This document shows positions 27,937 to 36,131 of a DNA stretch of 47,051 nucleotides, one piece after another (within the stretch, counting starts at the first letter, position 1; each line of letters begins with the position of its first letter). The stretch lies in the NCBI GenBank assembly GCA_026225565.1, contig JAMFTA010000075.1, positions 1 through 47,051 of the forward strand. The letters run 5' to 3'. The translations under genes were made by a program, and so were the position numbers. The stretch comes from Caulobacter sp. (GTDB taxonomy: Bacteria > Pseudomonadota > Alphaproteobacteria > Caulobacterales > Caulobacteraceae). Under the pieces are notes generated by a model, which was not told where the DNA came from, made no database searches, and saw nothing but the letters and a program-made list of their open reading frames with translations.

Positions 27937-28919
27937 GCCAGCTCTACCCCTTAAGCTTTGAGCCGATCTTCCAGTATCGCCTGTGGGGCGGTCGGCGCCT
28001 GGGCGCGTGGATGGACAAGCCCCTGCCCGACGGACCCATCGGCGAGGCCTGGATCCTCAGCGACCGGGACGATCACGCCGGCCAGGTGATCGACGGCCCG
28101 CTGAAGGGCTCGACCATCGCCGCGCTGATGGCCGCGGACAAGGCGGCCATGCTGGGGGACCTCGCCGGGCGGTTCGACCGCTTTCCCCTGCTGCTGAAAT
28201 TCCTCGATGTCGCCGAAATGCTGTCGGTGCAGGTGCATCCCCAGGACGATAAGGCCCAGCTGATCCCCAAGGGCGAAAGCGGCAAGACCGAATCCTGGGT
28301 GGTGCTGGAAGCCGATCCCCAATGCCGCATCTACGCCGGGCTGAAGGCGCACACAACGGCTGCGGATCTGCGCGCCCTGACCGCCCAAACCGCCGACGAC
28401 CATCTGGCCAGCTTCAAACCCGAGGTCGGCCAGAGCGTCCTGATCACCGCCGGTACGGTCCACTCCCTCGGCGACGGGGTGATGGTGTTCGAGGTGCAGG
28501 AGAACAGCGACGTCACCTTCCGTCTCTACGACTGGGACCATATCGACGCCAAGACCGGCAAGCCTCGGGACCTGCAGGTGGAAGAAGCCCTCCAATGCGT
28601 GAACTTCGCCCAGGGCGAGATCAAGCCGGTCACCCCCGTGCAGATGGCCCCATCGCCAGCCAAGCGCGAGCGGCTGATCGACAACCCCCACTTCCGCATG
28701 GAGCGCGCCTCGGGCTCAGAGCCCTTTCCGGTGGGCGCAAAGGGCGCGCCGCGGGTCCTGGTCTGCATCGAGGGCCAGGGAAGCGTCGAACACCACGGCG
28801 CCGATTTTCCCATGCGGCGGGGCGCGGTGATCTTGCTCCCCGCCGCGGTGGGCGACTGCCTATTTCGCCCCGAGGGACACGCCACCCTGTTGGACATCGC
28901 CGTACCGGAGCAGTCATGA
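27933..28919 (+). CDS. manA: Mannose-6-phosphate isomerase, class I
   Basis: Zinc enzyme interconverting mannose 6-P and fructose 6-P. The 328-residue cupin-fold protein shows LWGGRRLGAW near the N-terminus, the metal-ligand segment SVQVHPQD, ESWVVLEADP, and GTVHSLGDGVMVFEVQENSDVTFRLYDWD (split motif GTVHSLG then EVQENSD), all typical of type I ManA. The ATG overlaps the pgl stop, so the upstream open frame is a shadow of pgl. It feeds the products of the two following genes, a phosphomannomutase-like HAD protein and a GH130 phosphorylase, into the pentose phosphate cycle. Confidence 0.94.
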   Translation: MSQLYPLSFEPIFQYRLWGGRRLGAWMDKPLPDGPIGEAWILSDRDDHAGQVIDGPLKGSTIAALMAADKAAMLGDLAGRFDRFPLLLKFLDVAEMLSVQVHPQDDKAQLIPKGESGKTESWVVLEADPQCRIYAGLKAHTTAADLRALTAQTADDHLASFKPEVGQSVLITAGTVHSLGDGVMVFEVQENSDVTFRLYDWDHIDAKTGKPRDLQVEEALQCVNFAQGEIKPVTPVQMAPSPAKRERLIDNPHFRMERASGSEPFPVGAKGAPRVLVCIEGQGSVEHHGADFPMRRGAVILLPAAVGDCLFRPEGHATLLDIAVPEQS

Positions 28920-29671
28920 AAACCCTGATGGTATTCGATCTCGACGGCACCCTGGCCAAGAGCAAGTCCGCGCTCGACGGGACCATGGCCGCGCACCTGG
29001 ACAAGTTGATGAGCGTGATGAAGGTCGCGGTAATCTCCGGCGGCGCCTGGCCGCAGTTCGAAAAACAGCTTCTGGCCAACCTGACCACAGACGACGCGCG
29101 GCTGACCAACCTGTCGCTCCTGCCCACCAGCGGCACCAAGTTCCTGCGCTATGACGCCGGCCAGTGGAATCAGCTCTACGCCGAAAACTTCACACCGGAA
29201 GACAAGACCAGGATCATCGACGCCCTGAACAAGGCGCTGGATCAGTCGGGATTGCGGCCGCAAAAACATTGGGGCGAGGTGATCGAGGATCGCGACAGCC
29301 AGATCACCATGTCCGCCCTCGGCCAGGAGGCGCCGCTGGATGAGAAGAAGACCTGGGATCCGGATTTCGAAAAGCGAAAAAAGATCAAGGCCATCCTCGA
29401 TCCCATGCTGCCGGGCTTCTCGGTCGGCATGGGCGGCGCCTCCTCCATCGACGTGACCCGCCCTGGCGTGGACAAGGCTTACGGCATCCACAAGCTCAAG
29501 GAGGTGCTGGGCATACCCATCGAAGACATGATCTTCGTCGGCGACGCCCTATTCCCCGGCGGCAATGACGAGCCGGCCCGCAAGACCGGCGTCACCTGCA
29601 TCCGAGTGCGCGATCCGGAAGAGACAGGGCGGGTGATCGAAGCCGTCGTCGCCTGCGTGGAGCACCCATGA
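28916..29671 (+). CDS. HAD-IIB phosphomannomutase-like protein
   Basis: The 251-residue protein has the motif I FDLDGT (D8, D10). It also carries features shared with eukaryotic-type alpha-phosphomannomutase (PMM): AVISGGAWPQFEKQL, SALGQEA (compare SPIGR), FSVGMGGASSIDVTRPGVDK, and GDALFPGGND. A role converting mannose 1-P to mannose 6-P is therefore likely, although a phosphatase activity is also possible in this superfamily. The ATG overlaps the manA stop and the gene overlaps GH130 by four bases. The bacterial ManB/PgcA type of phosphomannomutase is unrelated to this fold. Confidence 0.82.
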   Translation: MKTLMVFDLDGTLAKSKSALDGTMAAHLDKLMSVMKVAVISGGAWPQFEKQLLANLTTDDARLTNLSLLPTSGTKFLRYDAGQWNQLYAENFTPEDKTRIIDALNKALDQSGLRPQKHWGEVIEDRDSQITMSALGQEAPLDEKKTWDPDFEKRKKIKAILDPMLPGFSVGMGGASSIDVTRPGVDKAYGIHKLKEVLGIPIEDMIFVGDALFPGGNDEPARKTGVTCIRVRDPEETGRVIEAVVACVEHP

Positions 29672-30945
29672 GCGAGCTCGCGACCCTCCTGACCGCCTAT
29701 TTGCGGCCCGACGCCTCGCGCACGGTGCTGCGGCCCTTCGTCATCGAAGATCCCGCGACCGGCTTCCCCCGCACCCAAAGGGTGGTCGCCCGGGTGTTGG
29801 CCCTCGATCAGGCGCAGCTGGCGAAGGAGTTACAGATCGTCGCCGCCGGCCTGGACGACCGTCATCGCGACACCGAGCATTTGCTGCTCACCCGTTTCGA
29901 GCAACTGAAAGGCTTCGCCGAAGGCCGCCCTCCCCTCAGCCGTGATCAACAAAAGCTGATCGGCGCCTATTTCAGCGAAGAGTTCTCGTTCGAATCCGCC
30001 GCCCTGTTCAATCCCAGCGTGGTCCGTCATCCGGATCAGTCGGGCGCGGAGGCGGGGAGCGAGCGCATCGTCGTCTCCCTGCGCGGGATCGGCGAGGGCC
30101 ATATCTCGTCCTTGGCCTTCCGCACCGGCCTTTGGGGCGCCGACGGTCAGGTGACCCTGGACGACCCCAGCGCCTACGCCGTCGGGCCGCGCATCGAGCG
30201 CTCCCAAGGGACCAACGGCGAATTGATCGTGCATCTCCTAAACGACGGCGCCCAGGAGATTTCCGAAACGGTGGTCTATCCCTTCATGCCGAGCCAAGGC
30301 CGCGGCATCGAGGACTTGCGCATGGTGCAATTTCTCGACGATGACGGCGCCGTCGATTATCGGGGCACCTATACGGCGTTCGATGGCTCGGACGTGCGCC
30401 AGGGCCTGCTGCGGACCGCGGATTTCAAGACGTTCGAGATGCGCGGCGTGCAGGGCTCTCACTATAGCGGCAAGGGCATGGCCCTGTTCCCGCGCAAGAT
30501 CGACGGCCGCTTCATGATGCTCGCACGCCAGGACAACGAGAACATCTGGCTGGTCGCATCGGACGACTACTACACCTGGAACGGCGGCGAGATCATCCTG
30601 CAGCCCAAATGGCCCTGGGAGTTCATCCAGTTGGGCAATTGCGGCTCGCCCATCGAGATCGACGAGGGCTGGCTGGTGCTGACCCACGGGGTGGGGGTGG
30701 CGCGCAACTATTGCATCGGAGCCTGCCTCCTGGACAAGCACGATCCATCCAAGGTGCTCGGCCGCCTGTCCGAGCCCCTGATGGCGCCCAGGCCGGATTC
30801 CCGCGACGGCTATGTTCCCAATGTGGTCTATAGCTGCGGCGCCATACTGCGCGATCGCACACTCCTGATGCCCTACGGGGTCGCCGACAATTTTGCAGCC
30901 TTCGCCACGGTCAAGGTGGATGAGCTTTTGGCGGCGATGGCCTAG
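29668..30945 (+). CDS. Glycoside hydrolase family 130 protein, probable beta-mannoside phosphorylase
   Basis: Five-bladed propeller enzyme of 425 residues. GH130 members cleave beta-mannosides, mostly by phosphorolysis that yields alpha-mannose 1-phosphate. Recognisable segments are FNPSVVRHPDQSG, VSLRGIGEGHISSL, GMALFPRKIDGRFMMLARQDNENI, GNCGSPIEIDEGWLVLTHGVG and the final NVVYSCGA. An N-terminal helical stretch of about 100 residues precedes the propeller. No signal peptide is present, so it acts in the cytoplasm on imported oligosaccharide. It is the last operon gene, overlapping the PMM-like gene by four bases. That partner supports phosphorolysis over hydrolysis; exact linkage (beta-1,2 or beta-1,4) cannot be told. 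Confidence 0.88.
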   Translation: MSELATLLTAYLRPDASRTVLRPFVIEDPATGFPRTQRVVARVLALDQAQLAKELQIVAAGLDDRHRDTEHLLLTRFEQLKGFAEGRPPLSRDQQKLIGAYFSEEFSFESAALFNPSVVRHPDQSGAEAGSERIVVSLRGIGEGHISSLAFRTGLWGADGQVTLDDPSAYAVGPRIERSQGTNGELIVHLLNDGAQEISETVVYPFMPSQGRGIEDLRMVQFLDDDGAVDYRGTYTAFDGSDVRQGLLRTADFKTFEMRGVQGSHYSGKGMALFPRKIDGRFMMLARQDNENIWLVASDDYYTWNGGEIILQPKWPWEFIQLGNCGSPIEIDEGWLVLTHGVGVARNYCIGACLLDKHDPSKVLGRLSEPLMAPRPDSRDGYVPNVVYSCGAILRDRTLLMPYGVADNFAAFATVKVDELLAAMA

Positions 30946-30958
30946 CCGCGCCTTCTAA

Positions 30959-30986
30959 CCATCCTGCCTTGGCCAAGCCAGGATGG
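30959..30986. terminator. Strong hairpin between convergent GH130 and TonB-receptor genes
   Basis: CCATCCTG and CAGGATGG form a perfect 8-base-pair stem, and the 12-base loop can extend the stem by CTT/AAG around a GGCC loop after one mismatch. It starts 14 bases after the GH130 stop and lies about 93 bases after the receptor gene on the other strand, so it could serve both. No T-run follows on either strand. Confidence 0.6.
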
Positions 30987-31079
30987 GCGGCGGAGGATCA
31001 GATTTCATAAAGCCGCACGGGTCGCCAAAAGCCGGATCACCGACCCTGACGACACCGTGCTAGCCCCATCCGGCAGGTA

Positions 31080-33548
31080 TCAGAAATGATACTTCAGGCG
31101 GACGCCGTACATGGTCGGTTGGCCAAGCTGTAAGCTTTCGAAGCCTAGACCGGACGTGGCGAGCCCCGCCGCGTAGACATAATAGTGCTGCCCAGTGACA
31201 TTGGTGGCGAAGAACGACGCATCGACTGGGTGGCCAAAAACGCCCCGCCAATTGGCGTTCAGGTCCAAGAGGTCGGTCGCCGGTAGAAAGCCGTAGGATT
31301 CAAAACCGGAGACCGTGCGGTCGGAGTAGTTGGCGAGTTGCTTGTCGGTATGGGTGAAGGTCGCGCCAACGGACATCTTGCCCAGTGCGTCCGGCACGGG
31401 AAGCGTGTAGGCGCCGTTCAGCACGATCTTGTTGGCCGGGCTAAGCGCTAGCTGGTCGCCCACCTTGAAGGGCGCCGACAAGTTAAAGTTGGGATCGTTG
31501 TAGCTGGAGAGGTCTGCCACCTGATTGATCCGGGTATAGAGGTAGCTATAGGCGACATCGAAGACCAGTCCCCGGTAGGGCGTGATCGATGCGTTGACTT
31601 CGGCGCCATAGATTTCCGAAGCCCCGGCGTTGATCGGCGCCGCCGTGCTGGCCAGGGCCGAGGTCAATTTCTTATTGAATCCGACCTGGATCTGCTGGTT
31701 GGTGAAGTCGTTATAGAAGAGGGATGCATCGAACGTAGCGTGAAGGGGCGCTCTGAAACTCGACTTGAAACCCACTTCATAGGTGTTGACCGTTTCCGGC
31801 TTCACGATGTCGAGCGGTGCGGTGATGTTCGGCGCGATGGTGCCGGCGCGATAGCCGCGAGAATATTTCGCGTACACAAGCAAGTCTCTGGACGGAGTAT
31901 AATCGAGATCAAGCATCCAAGTCGGCTTGTTCGATTGTTGATAAAGGTTGCTCGCACAGCCCCGCGGGATGGTCGCTGGCTGTGTACATGCAGAACTGCC
32001 CGCCCCAGGGATTAGACCGTAGCTAGGCGGAAAATCTACGAAGAACACCTTCTGCACGGATCGGACTTCTTCTCGGTCCCAGGTGTAGCGGTAACCGCCG
32101 GTGAGTTTCAATTGATCGGTGAGCTTGTAGGTGCCTTGACCATAGATGGCCACGTCGTGGGAATAGCTCTGCCCCGCCGTGTAATTTATATCCCCGACGT
32201 GTATGGCGCCGCCCGTTAAGGCCAAGCCAATGGGGTCGGTGCATTGGAAGGCGGCGGTATTGGTGCACGACGCCAGGAAGGACGACTGGTTGCCCGCGAT
32301 GCCGATGGGAAGGGCGGCTTCGAAATAGCCGCCACCCTGCCAGGTAAAGCGATTGTCCAACGCCCTTCCCTGGAATTGCAGTTCCTCGGTGATGGTTTTT
32401 TCGTGTGCTGAATCGCCGCCGGGCACGGCATGAACCTCGGTGAAGCCCACGGGGTAGTTGCCGCTGGGGAGGGAGAAGGGAAGCACCACGCCGAACAGGC
32501 TCGACACCATATCGTCCTTTAGCTCGGCGTAGCTGGCGATGTTCTTGATCGTCAGGTTATCCGACACCCTCCAGGTTGTCGTGTTGATCGCCTGCCAGGT
32601 GGTCAGCTTGGATTCGGGATTGGTCTCTGATTGTTGGAGGTCATAGAAGCCGGAGCCCTGGCTCGCCGCCTGATGCAACGTCAAGGCTGAGAAGACCCCG
32701 CCGGGAGCGGCGACCAACTTCTGCACGTCGCCGTAAGTGTTGGAAGTGTTGTAGGAAAAGACGGTATAGTTTTCAATGGACTGCGTCACATCGACCACCA
32801 GGCTGGCCCGGAACGCGGTGTAATTGACGTTGGAAAGATGCTGAGGCCCGATGCCGCTGGTGTTGTTCAAATAGCCGTCACGAAGCTGATGATCGACACC
32901 GAGACGAAGGCGCACGGAGTCGTTGATCGGCGCGTTCACCACGGCTTCCAGCCGGCGCATGTCGTAATTGCCGTAAGACCCTTCCACATAGCCCTCGAAC
33001 CGGTCCGTGGGCTTTTGGGGCACAAGAAGAACGTCGCCGCCGGTGGTGTTCTCGCCGAACAGGGTGCCCTGGGGGCCCTTCAGCACCTGCACGTTCTGCA
33101 GGTCGAAGAAGCTTCCCGGGCCCGCGCCGTCGCCGGCGGTGATGCCGTTGGAAAGCGCCCGCGGCGCGACGACATCGGCGAAGAACACTCCCACCGACGG
33201 CGCCGTGCCGATCTCCTGGACGAAACCGCGAATGGCGTAGCTGGAGTTGTCGCCGCCGAAGTTGCTGTTGGCCGACAGCGACGGCGTGATGCGAGCCAAG
33301 TCCTGAGAATTGACGATATTGGCGTTCGCGAGGGTTTGCTGATTAAACACCGATATAGAAATCGGCACATCCTGCAGGCGCTCTTCGGTGCGGCGCGCGG
33401 TCACGACGATCGTCGCGACGTCGGGGGCCGCTGCATCGGGCGCCCTGGATGGGGCGGGCGTCGCAGCGGTCTGCGCCATGGCGGGAACCGCCAAGCCAGC
33501 GCCCAGCACCGTCGATGCACACAGAACCGATTTCAGAAAACTGTTCAT
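31080..33548 (-). CDS. TonB-dependent outer-membrane receptor
   Basis: Outer-membrane barrel for energised uptake, 822 residues. A signal peptide with cleavage after AVPAMAQ is followed by a Pro/Ala-rich linker and a TonB-box-like TIVVTARR. The plug domain follows (DVPISISVF, LQNVQVLKGPQGTLFGENTTGGDV), then a long barrel ending in LKYHF with the terminal Phe. It looks like the CirA/FecA-like receptors abundant in Caulobacter and sphingomonads. The frame is open to 33608; two adjacent ATGs lie at 33551 and 33548, and the second is best placed after GGGGGA. A promoter with a 17-base spacer lies 48-76 bases upstream. The ligand is unknown; neighbours on either side are the mannoside operon and hut genes. 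Confidence 0.94.
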   Translation of the reverse strand: MNSFLKSVLCASTVLGAGLAVPAMAQTAATPAPSRAPDAAAPDVATIVVTARRTEERLQDVPISISVFNQQTLANANIVNSQDLARITPSLSANSNFGGDNSSYAIRGFVQEIGTAPSVGVFFADVVAPRALSNGITAGDGAGPGSFFDLQNVQVLKGPQGTLFGENTTGGDVLLVPQKPTDRFEGYVEGSYGNYDMRRLEAVVNAPINDSVRLRLGVDHQLRDGYLNNTSGIGPQHLSNVNYTAFRASLVVDVTQSIENYTVFSYNTSNTYGDVQKLVAAPGGVFSALTLHQAASQGSGFYDLQQSETNPESKLTTWQAINTTTWRVSDNLTIKNIASYAELKDDMVSSLFGVVLPFSLPSGNYPVGFTEVHAVPGGDSAHEKTITEELQFQGRALDNRFTWQGGGYFEAALPIGIAGNQSSFLASCTNTAAFQCTDPIGLALTGGAIHVGDINYTAGQSYSHDVAIYGQGTYKLTDQLKLTGGYRYTWDREEVRSVQKVFFVDFPPSYGLIPGAGSSACTQPATIPRGCASNLYQQSNKPTWMLDLDYTPSRDLLVYAKYSRGYRAGTIAPNITAPLDIVKPETVNTYEVGFKSSFRAPLHATFDASLFYNDFTNQQIQVGFNKKLTSALASTAAPINAGASEIYGAEVNASITPYRGLVFDVAYSYLYTRINQVADLSSYNDPNFNLSAPFKVGDQLALSPANKIVLNGAYTLPVPDALGKMSVGATFTHTDKQLANYSDRTVSGFESYGFLPATDLLDLNANWRGVFGHPVDASFFATNVTGQHYYVYAAGLATSGLGFESLQLGQPTMYGVRLKYHF

Positions 33549-33595
33549 CATTCCCCCAAGAGTTATTTTTGCCCATGTTGGCAAATTGATAAGAT

Positions 33596-33624
33596 ATTTT
33601 AAGGGCATCCCATAAATTGATCAA
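33596..33624 (-). promoter_or_regulatory. Sigma70-type promoter of the TonB-receptor gene
   Basis: On the minus strand TTGATC (33624-33619) and TAAAAT (33601-33596) are separated by exactly 17 bases, placing the transcription start about 40 bases before the ATG. AAATTGAT occurs twice around it (near 33583 and 33614) and TTGATCAA is a palindrome over the -35 element, so a repressor could bind here. The rest of the gap 33549-33952 shows nothing recognisable beyond a short GCCTC-CAT-GAGGC hairpin at 33731-33743 and an AT-rich stretch at about 33760-33880. Confidence 0.65.
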
Positions 33625-33952
33625 TACCCCTGCTTGAGAATAATCGTGCGCCGCGTCCGCCGGCTCCTAGTGAAGTCCAAAAGGCGTAGAGGCGCGCGCT
33701 GGGCGCAGGCGCGGGGAATTATCGCCCCATGCCTCCATGAGGCTCGCGGAATTTTGAATACTTAATCTGAGATGAAATTGGAAAGAAATTTCTTGTCCGC
33801 TACATTGCGGTATATCGAAATAACGGCGCCGATTCTATACTCGTCTTACTTGAGCAACTACGATCTCATTAAAAAACTGAGGCTGCGCCTTCAAGAGGGG
33901 AGCGGACGAACATCCCGCCTGTTACCTGGACATCATTGGAAGGCGCCCGCTT

Positions 33953-34675
33953 CTATGGAACCGAGCCTCCATAGTGGCCGATCCGGGCGACGAGATCGTA
34001 GGCTATCCCGACGAAAAGCTGACGGACGGATGTAATGCGCTCATGGGCGCGCCACGTGCTGCGATCTACCGAAAGGCAGGCCGCGCCGGGGGTTATCTGC
34101 AACAGTCGCGCCGTCTTGGCGTCACAGTTCACCGCGGCGATCTTCGTTTCCGCCTCGGTCCAGGGCACAGCCCGCAGAAGCCAGCTTCCCGGCGGATCGA
34201 CCGCGAGGTCCGCATCGCCCATCTGCGGCACGGCGGCGAGGCTGACCAGCCGATCCTCCAGGGCCAGGGGCAGAGTGTCCGCGAAATGCAGTCCCCTCAG
34301 CTCAAGGAGTTGGCCCGCGCCCGCCAGGGCGATCTCATCCGGGCGCCCGCGAACGGGCGGACGGACCTTTCGGGAGAGGAGCTGGAAGCGATAGGCCTGC
34401 CCGCGCGCCGCCACCTCCACCGGCAGGTCCGGCACGTCCAGGATCATGGAATGGACCTTGGGCCGGGCCACCACGGACCCGGCGCGCTTGTTGCGCTCGA
34501 TCAGACCCGCTGACGAGAGGGCCGAAAGCGCCTTGCTCACCGTCATGCGCGAACAGCCGTAAAGCTGCATCAGCTCGTGCTCCACGGGAATGCGGGCGCC
34601 AGGCTGAAGGGCGCCGGAAAGGATGCGACCTTCGAAATCGGTGCGGATGCGCTCGTGCAGGGCCAGCGCGGTCAC
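33953..34675 (-). CDS. hutC: Histidine utilization repressor, GntR/HutC family
   Basis: Transcription repressor expected to bind the hut operator and release it with urocanate. The 240-residue protein has an N-terminal winged helix (about 5-70; PVEHELMQLYGCSRMTVSKALSAL is split around the recognition helix) and a C-terminal UTRA ligand domain (about 85-235). The start is GTG at 34675, overlapping the hutF stop (GTGA); the ATG-initiated longer frame lies inside hutF. It is the second and last gene of the minus hut transcript. A matching operator lies at 36072-36089. Confidence 0.94.
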   Translation of the reverse strand: MTALALHERIRTDFEGRILSGALQPGARIPVEHELMQLYGCSRMTVSKALSALSSAGLIERNKRAGSVVARPKVHSMILDVPDLPVEVAARGQAYRFQLLSRKVRPPVRGRPDEIALAGAGQLLELRGLHFADTLPLALEDRLVSLAAVPQMGDADLAVDPPGSWLLRAVPWTEAETKIAAVNCDAKTARLLQITPGAACLSVDRSTWRAHERITSVRQLFVGIAYDLVARIGHYGGSVP

Positions 34676-36048
34676 GCCATCAGGTCCAGAAGGGTCGCCT
34701 TGTAGCGCGCCGCTAAAGCCTCCCGCGCCCCATGATGGCCGCCGCTGACCCGTTTCACCCCCCGCCGCCACACCCCGTCGATAGCCGCGCGGCCCGCGGC
34801 GAAGATCATGCCGTCGATCAGCGCATCCTCGCGGCGATGGGCGAGGGACGGATGCTCGGTGTCCAGACTGAGGAAGTCGGCGGCCAGGCCCGGGGCGATG
34901 CCCGCGTCGACGCCCAGAGCCTGCGCGCCCCCCGCCAGGGCCGCCGCGTAGAGATCGCTTCCGGTGGAACGGCCAGGAGCCATGGCCATCAGGTTGCGGC
35001 CACGGCGCGCCAGCCGCTGGGCATATTCCAGAAGACGCAACTCCTCGCTCAGGTCGATCATCACATTGGAGTCCGACCCCACGCCATATCGGCCGCCCGC
35101 CGCCAGGAAGGTCGCCGCGGGAAACACCCCGTCCCCCAGATTGGCTTCGGTGATGGGGCAGAGGCCGGCTGTTGCGCCAGAGCGGGCCAGGGCGCGGGTC
35201 TCATCGTCGGTCATGTGGGTGGCGTGCACCAGGCACCAGCGGCGGTCAACGGAGGCATGATCCAAGAGCCATTGCACCGGCGAAGCGCCGCTCCACGCCC
35301 GACAATCCTCCACCTCCTTGATCTGCTCAGCCACATGGATGTGGATCGGCCCATCGCCGGCGAGGGTCTCCAGGGCGGCAAGCTCCTCCGGGGTGACGGC
35401 GCGGAGGCTGTGGGGCGCCAGGCCCAGCACCCCGTCCGGCAGGTCTTTCAGGACTTGGCAAGCCTGCTCCAGCAGACGGGCGAAGCTGTCCAAATTGTGC
35501 AGGAAGAGCCGCTGCCCCGGCCCAGGCGCGGCGCCGCCAAAGCCGGCGTGAGCGTAGAAGACCGGCAGGTGGGTCAGGGCGATGCCGGTCTCGTCCGCGG
35601 CGGCGGCGATGGCGCGGGTCATCTCCGCAGGGTCGGCGTAGAGCTTCCCCTCCGGGTCGTGGTGCAGATAGTGGAACTCGCCCACCCGGGTGAAGCCGCT
35701 CTCCAGCATCTCCACATAGGCCTGGGCGGCGATGGCGTGCAGTTGCTCAGGATTCAGCCGATCGACGAAGCGGTACATGACTTCCCGCCAGGTCCAGAAA
35801 CTGTCCGCCGACGGCCCGCGCACCTCCGCCAACCCCGCCATCCCGCGCTGAAACGCATGGCTGTGCAGATTGGGCATTCCCGGCAAAACGGCCCCGAGGC
35901 GCTCATCCCCAGGCGACGCCGCCACGGCCGTCTCCACGGACAGAAATAGGCCGCCCCGCACCACCGCCCGAACATCCGTGGCCCACCCGCCGGGCAAGAG
36001 AGCCTCGCGCATATGAAAGGCGTGATCGTCTGGGCGAAGCGCGCTCAT
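34672..36048 (-). CDS. hutF: Formimidoylglutamate deiminase
   Basis: Amidohydrolase converting N-formimidoyl-glutamate to N-formyl-glutamate and ammonia, the fourth step of the five-step histidine pathway. The 458-residue protein shows the metal HxH in [11 protein letters not shown] (H62, H64), then HIHVAEQ, LVHATHM and GSDSN with the remaining ligands. The longest frame starts at a TTG at 36072; ATG 36048, with AGGGA about 10 bases upstream, is preferred because 36072-36089 is the operator. Presence of hutF with hutG shows the route ends in glutamate plus formate, not formamide. Confidence 0.95.
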   Translation of the reverse strand: MSALRPDDHAFHMREALLPGGWATDVRAVVRGGLFLSVETAVAASPGDERLGAVLPGMPNLHSHAFQRGMAGLAEVRGPSADSFWTWREVMYRFVDRLNPEQLHAIAAQAYVEMLESGFTRVGEFHYLHHDPEGKLYADPAEMTRAIAAAADETGIALTHLPVFYAHAGFGGAAPGPGQRLFLHNLDSFARLLEQACQVLKDLPDGVLGLAPHSLRAVTPEELAALETLAGDGPIHIHVAEQIKEVEDCRAWSGASPVQWLLDHASVDRRWCLVHATHMTDDETRALARSGATAGLCPITEANLGDGVFPAATFLAAGGRYGVGSDSNVMIDLSEELRLLEYAQRLARRGRNLMAMAPGRSTGSDLYAAALAGGAQALGVDAGIAPGLAADFLSLDTEHPSLAHRREDALIDGMIFAAGRAAIDGVWRRGVKRVSGGHHGAREALAARYKATLLDLMA

Positions 36049-36071
36049 GGAAAGACGGTCCCTATCGGCCA

Positions 36072-36089
36072 ATAATGTCTATACATTAT
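36072..36089. promoter_or_regulatory. HutC operator between hutF and hutI
   Basis: ATAATGTCTATACATTAT is an inverted repeat with perfect 7-base arms. Its core TGTCTATACA fits the consensus known for HutC-subfamily GntR regulators (GTMTAKAC). On the minus strand the right arm contains an exact TATAAT (-10 of hutF at 36090-36085), and on plus TATACA sits in the centre, so binding would block both divergent promoters. It lies in the 83-base gap between the chosen starts of hutF and hutI. Confidence 0.8.
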
Positions 36090-36131
36090 ACCGGATCGAT
36101 GCAATCTTTAGCGGCGATGAAGAGGTCGGAC

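Noticed and set aside
33772..34035. 87-codon plus frame between the TonB receptor and hutC
   Set aside because: No ribosome binding site, first half lies in AT-rich intergenic DNA and second half is antisense to the end of hutC; no recognisable features.
36075..36131. Upstream ATG start for hutI
   Set aside because: It lies within the HutC operator and would add residues absent from normal imidazolonepropionases.
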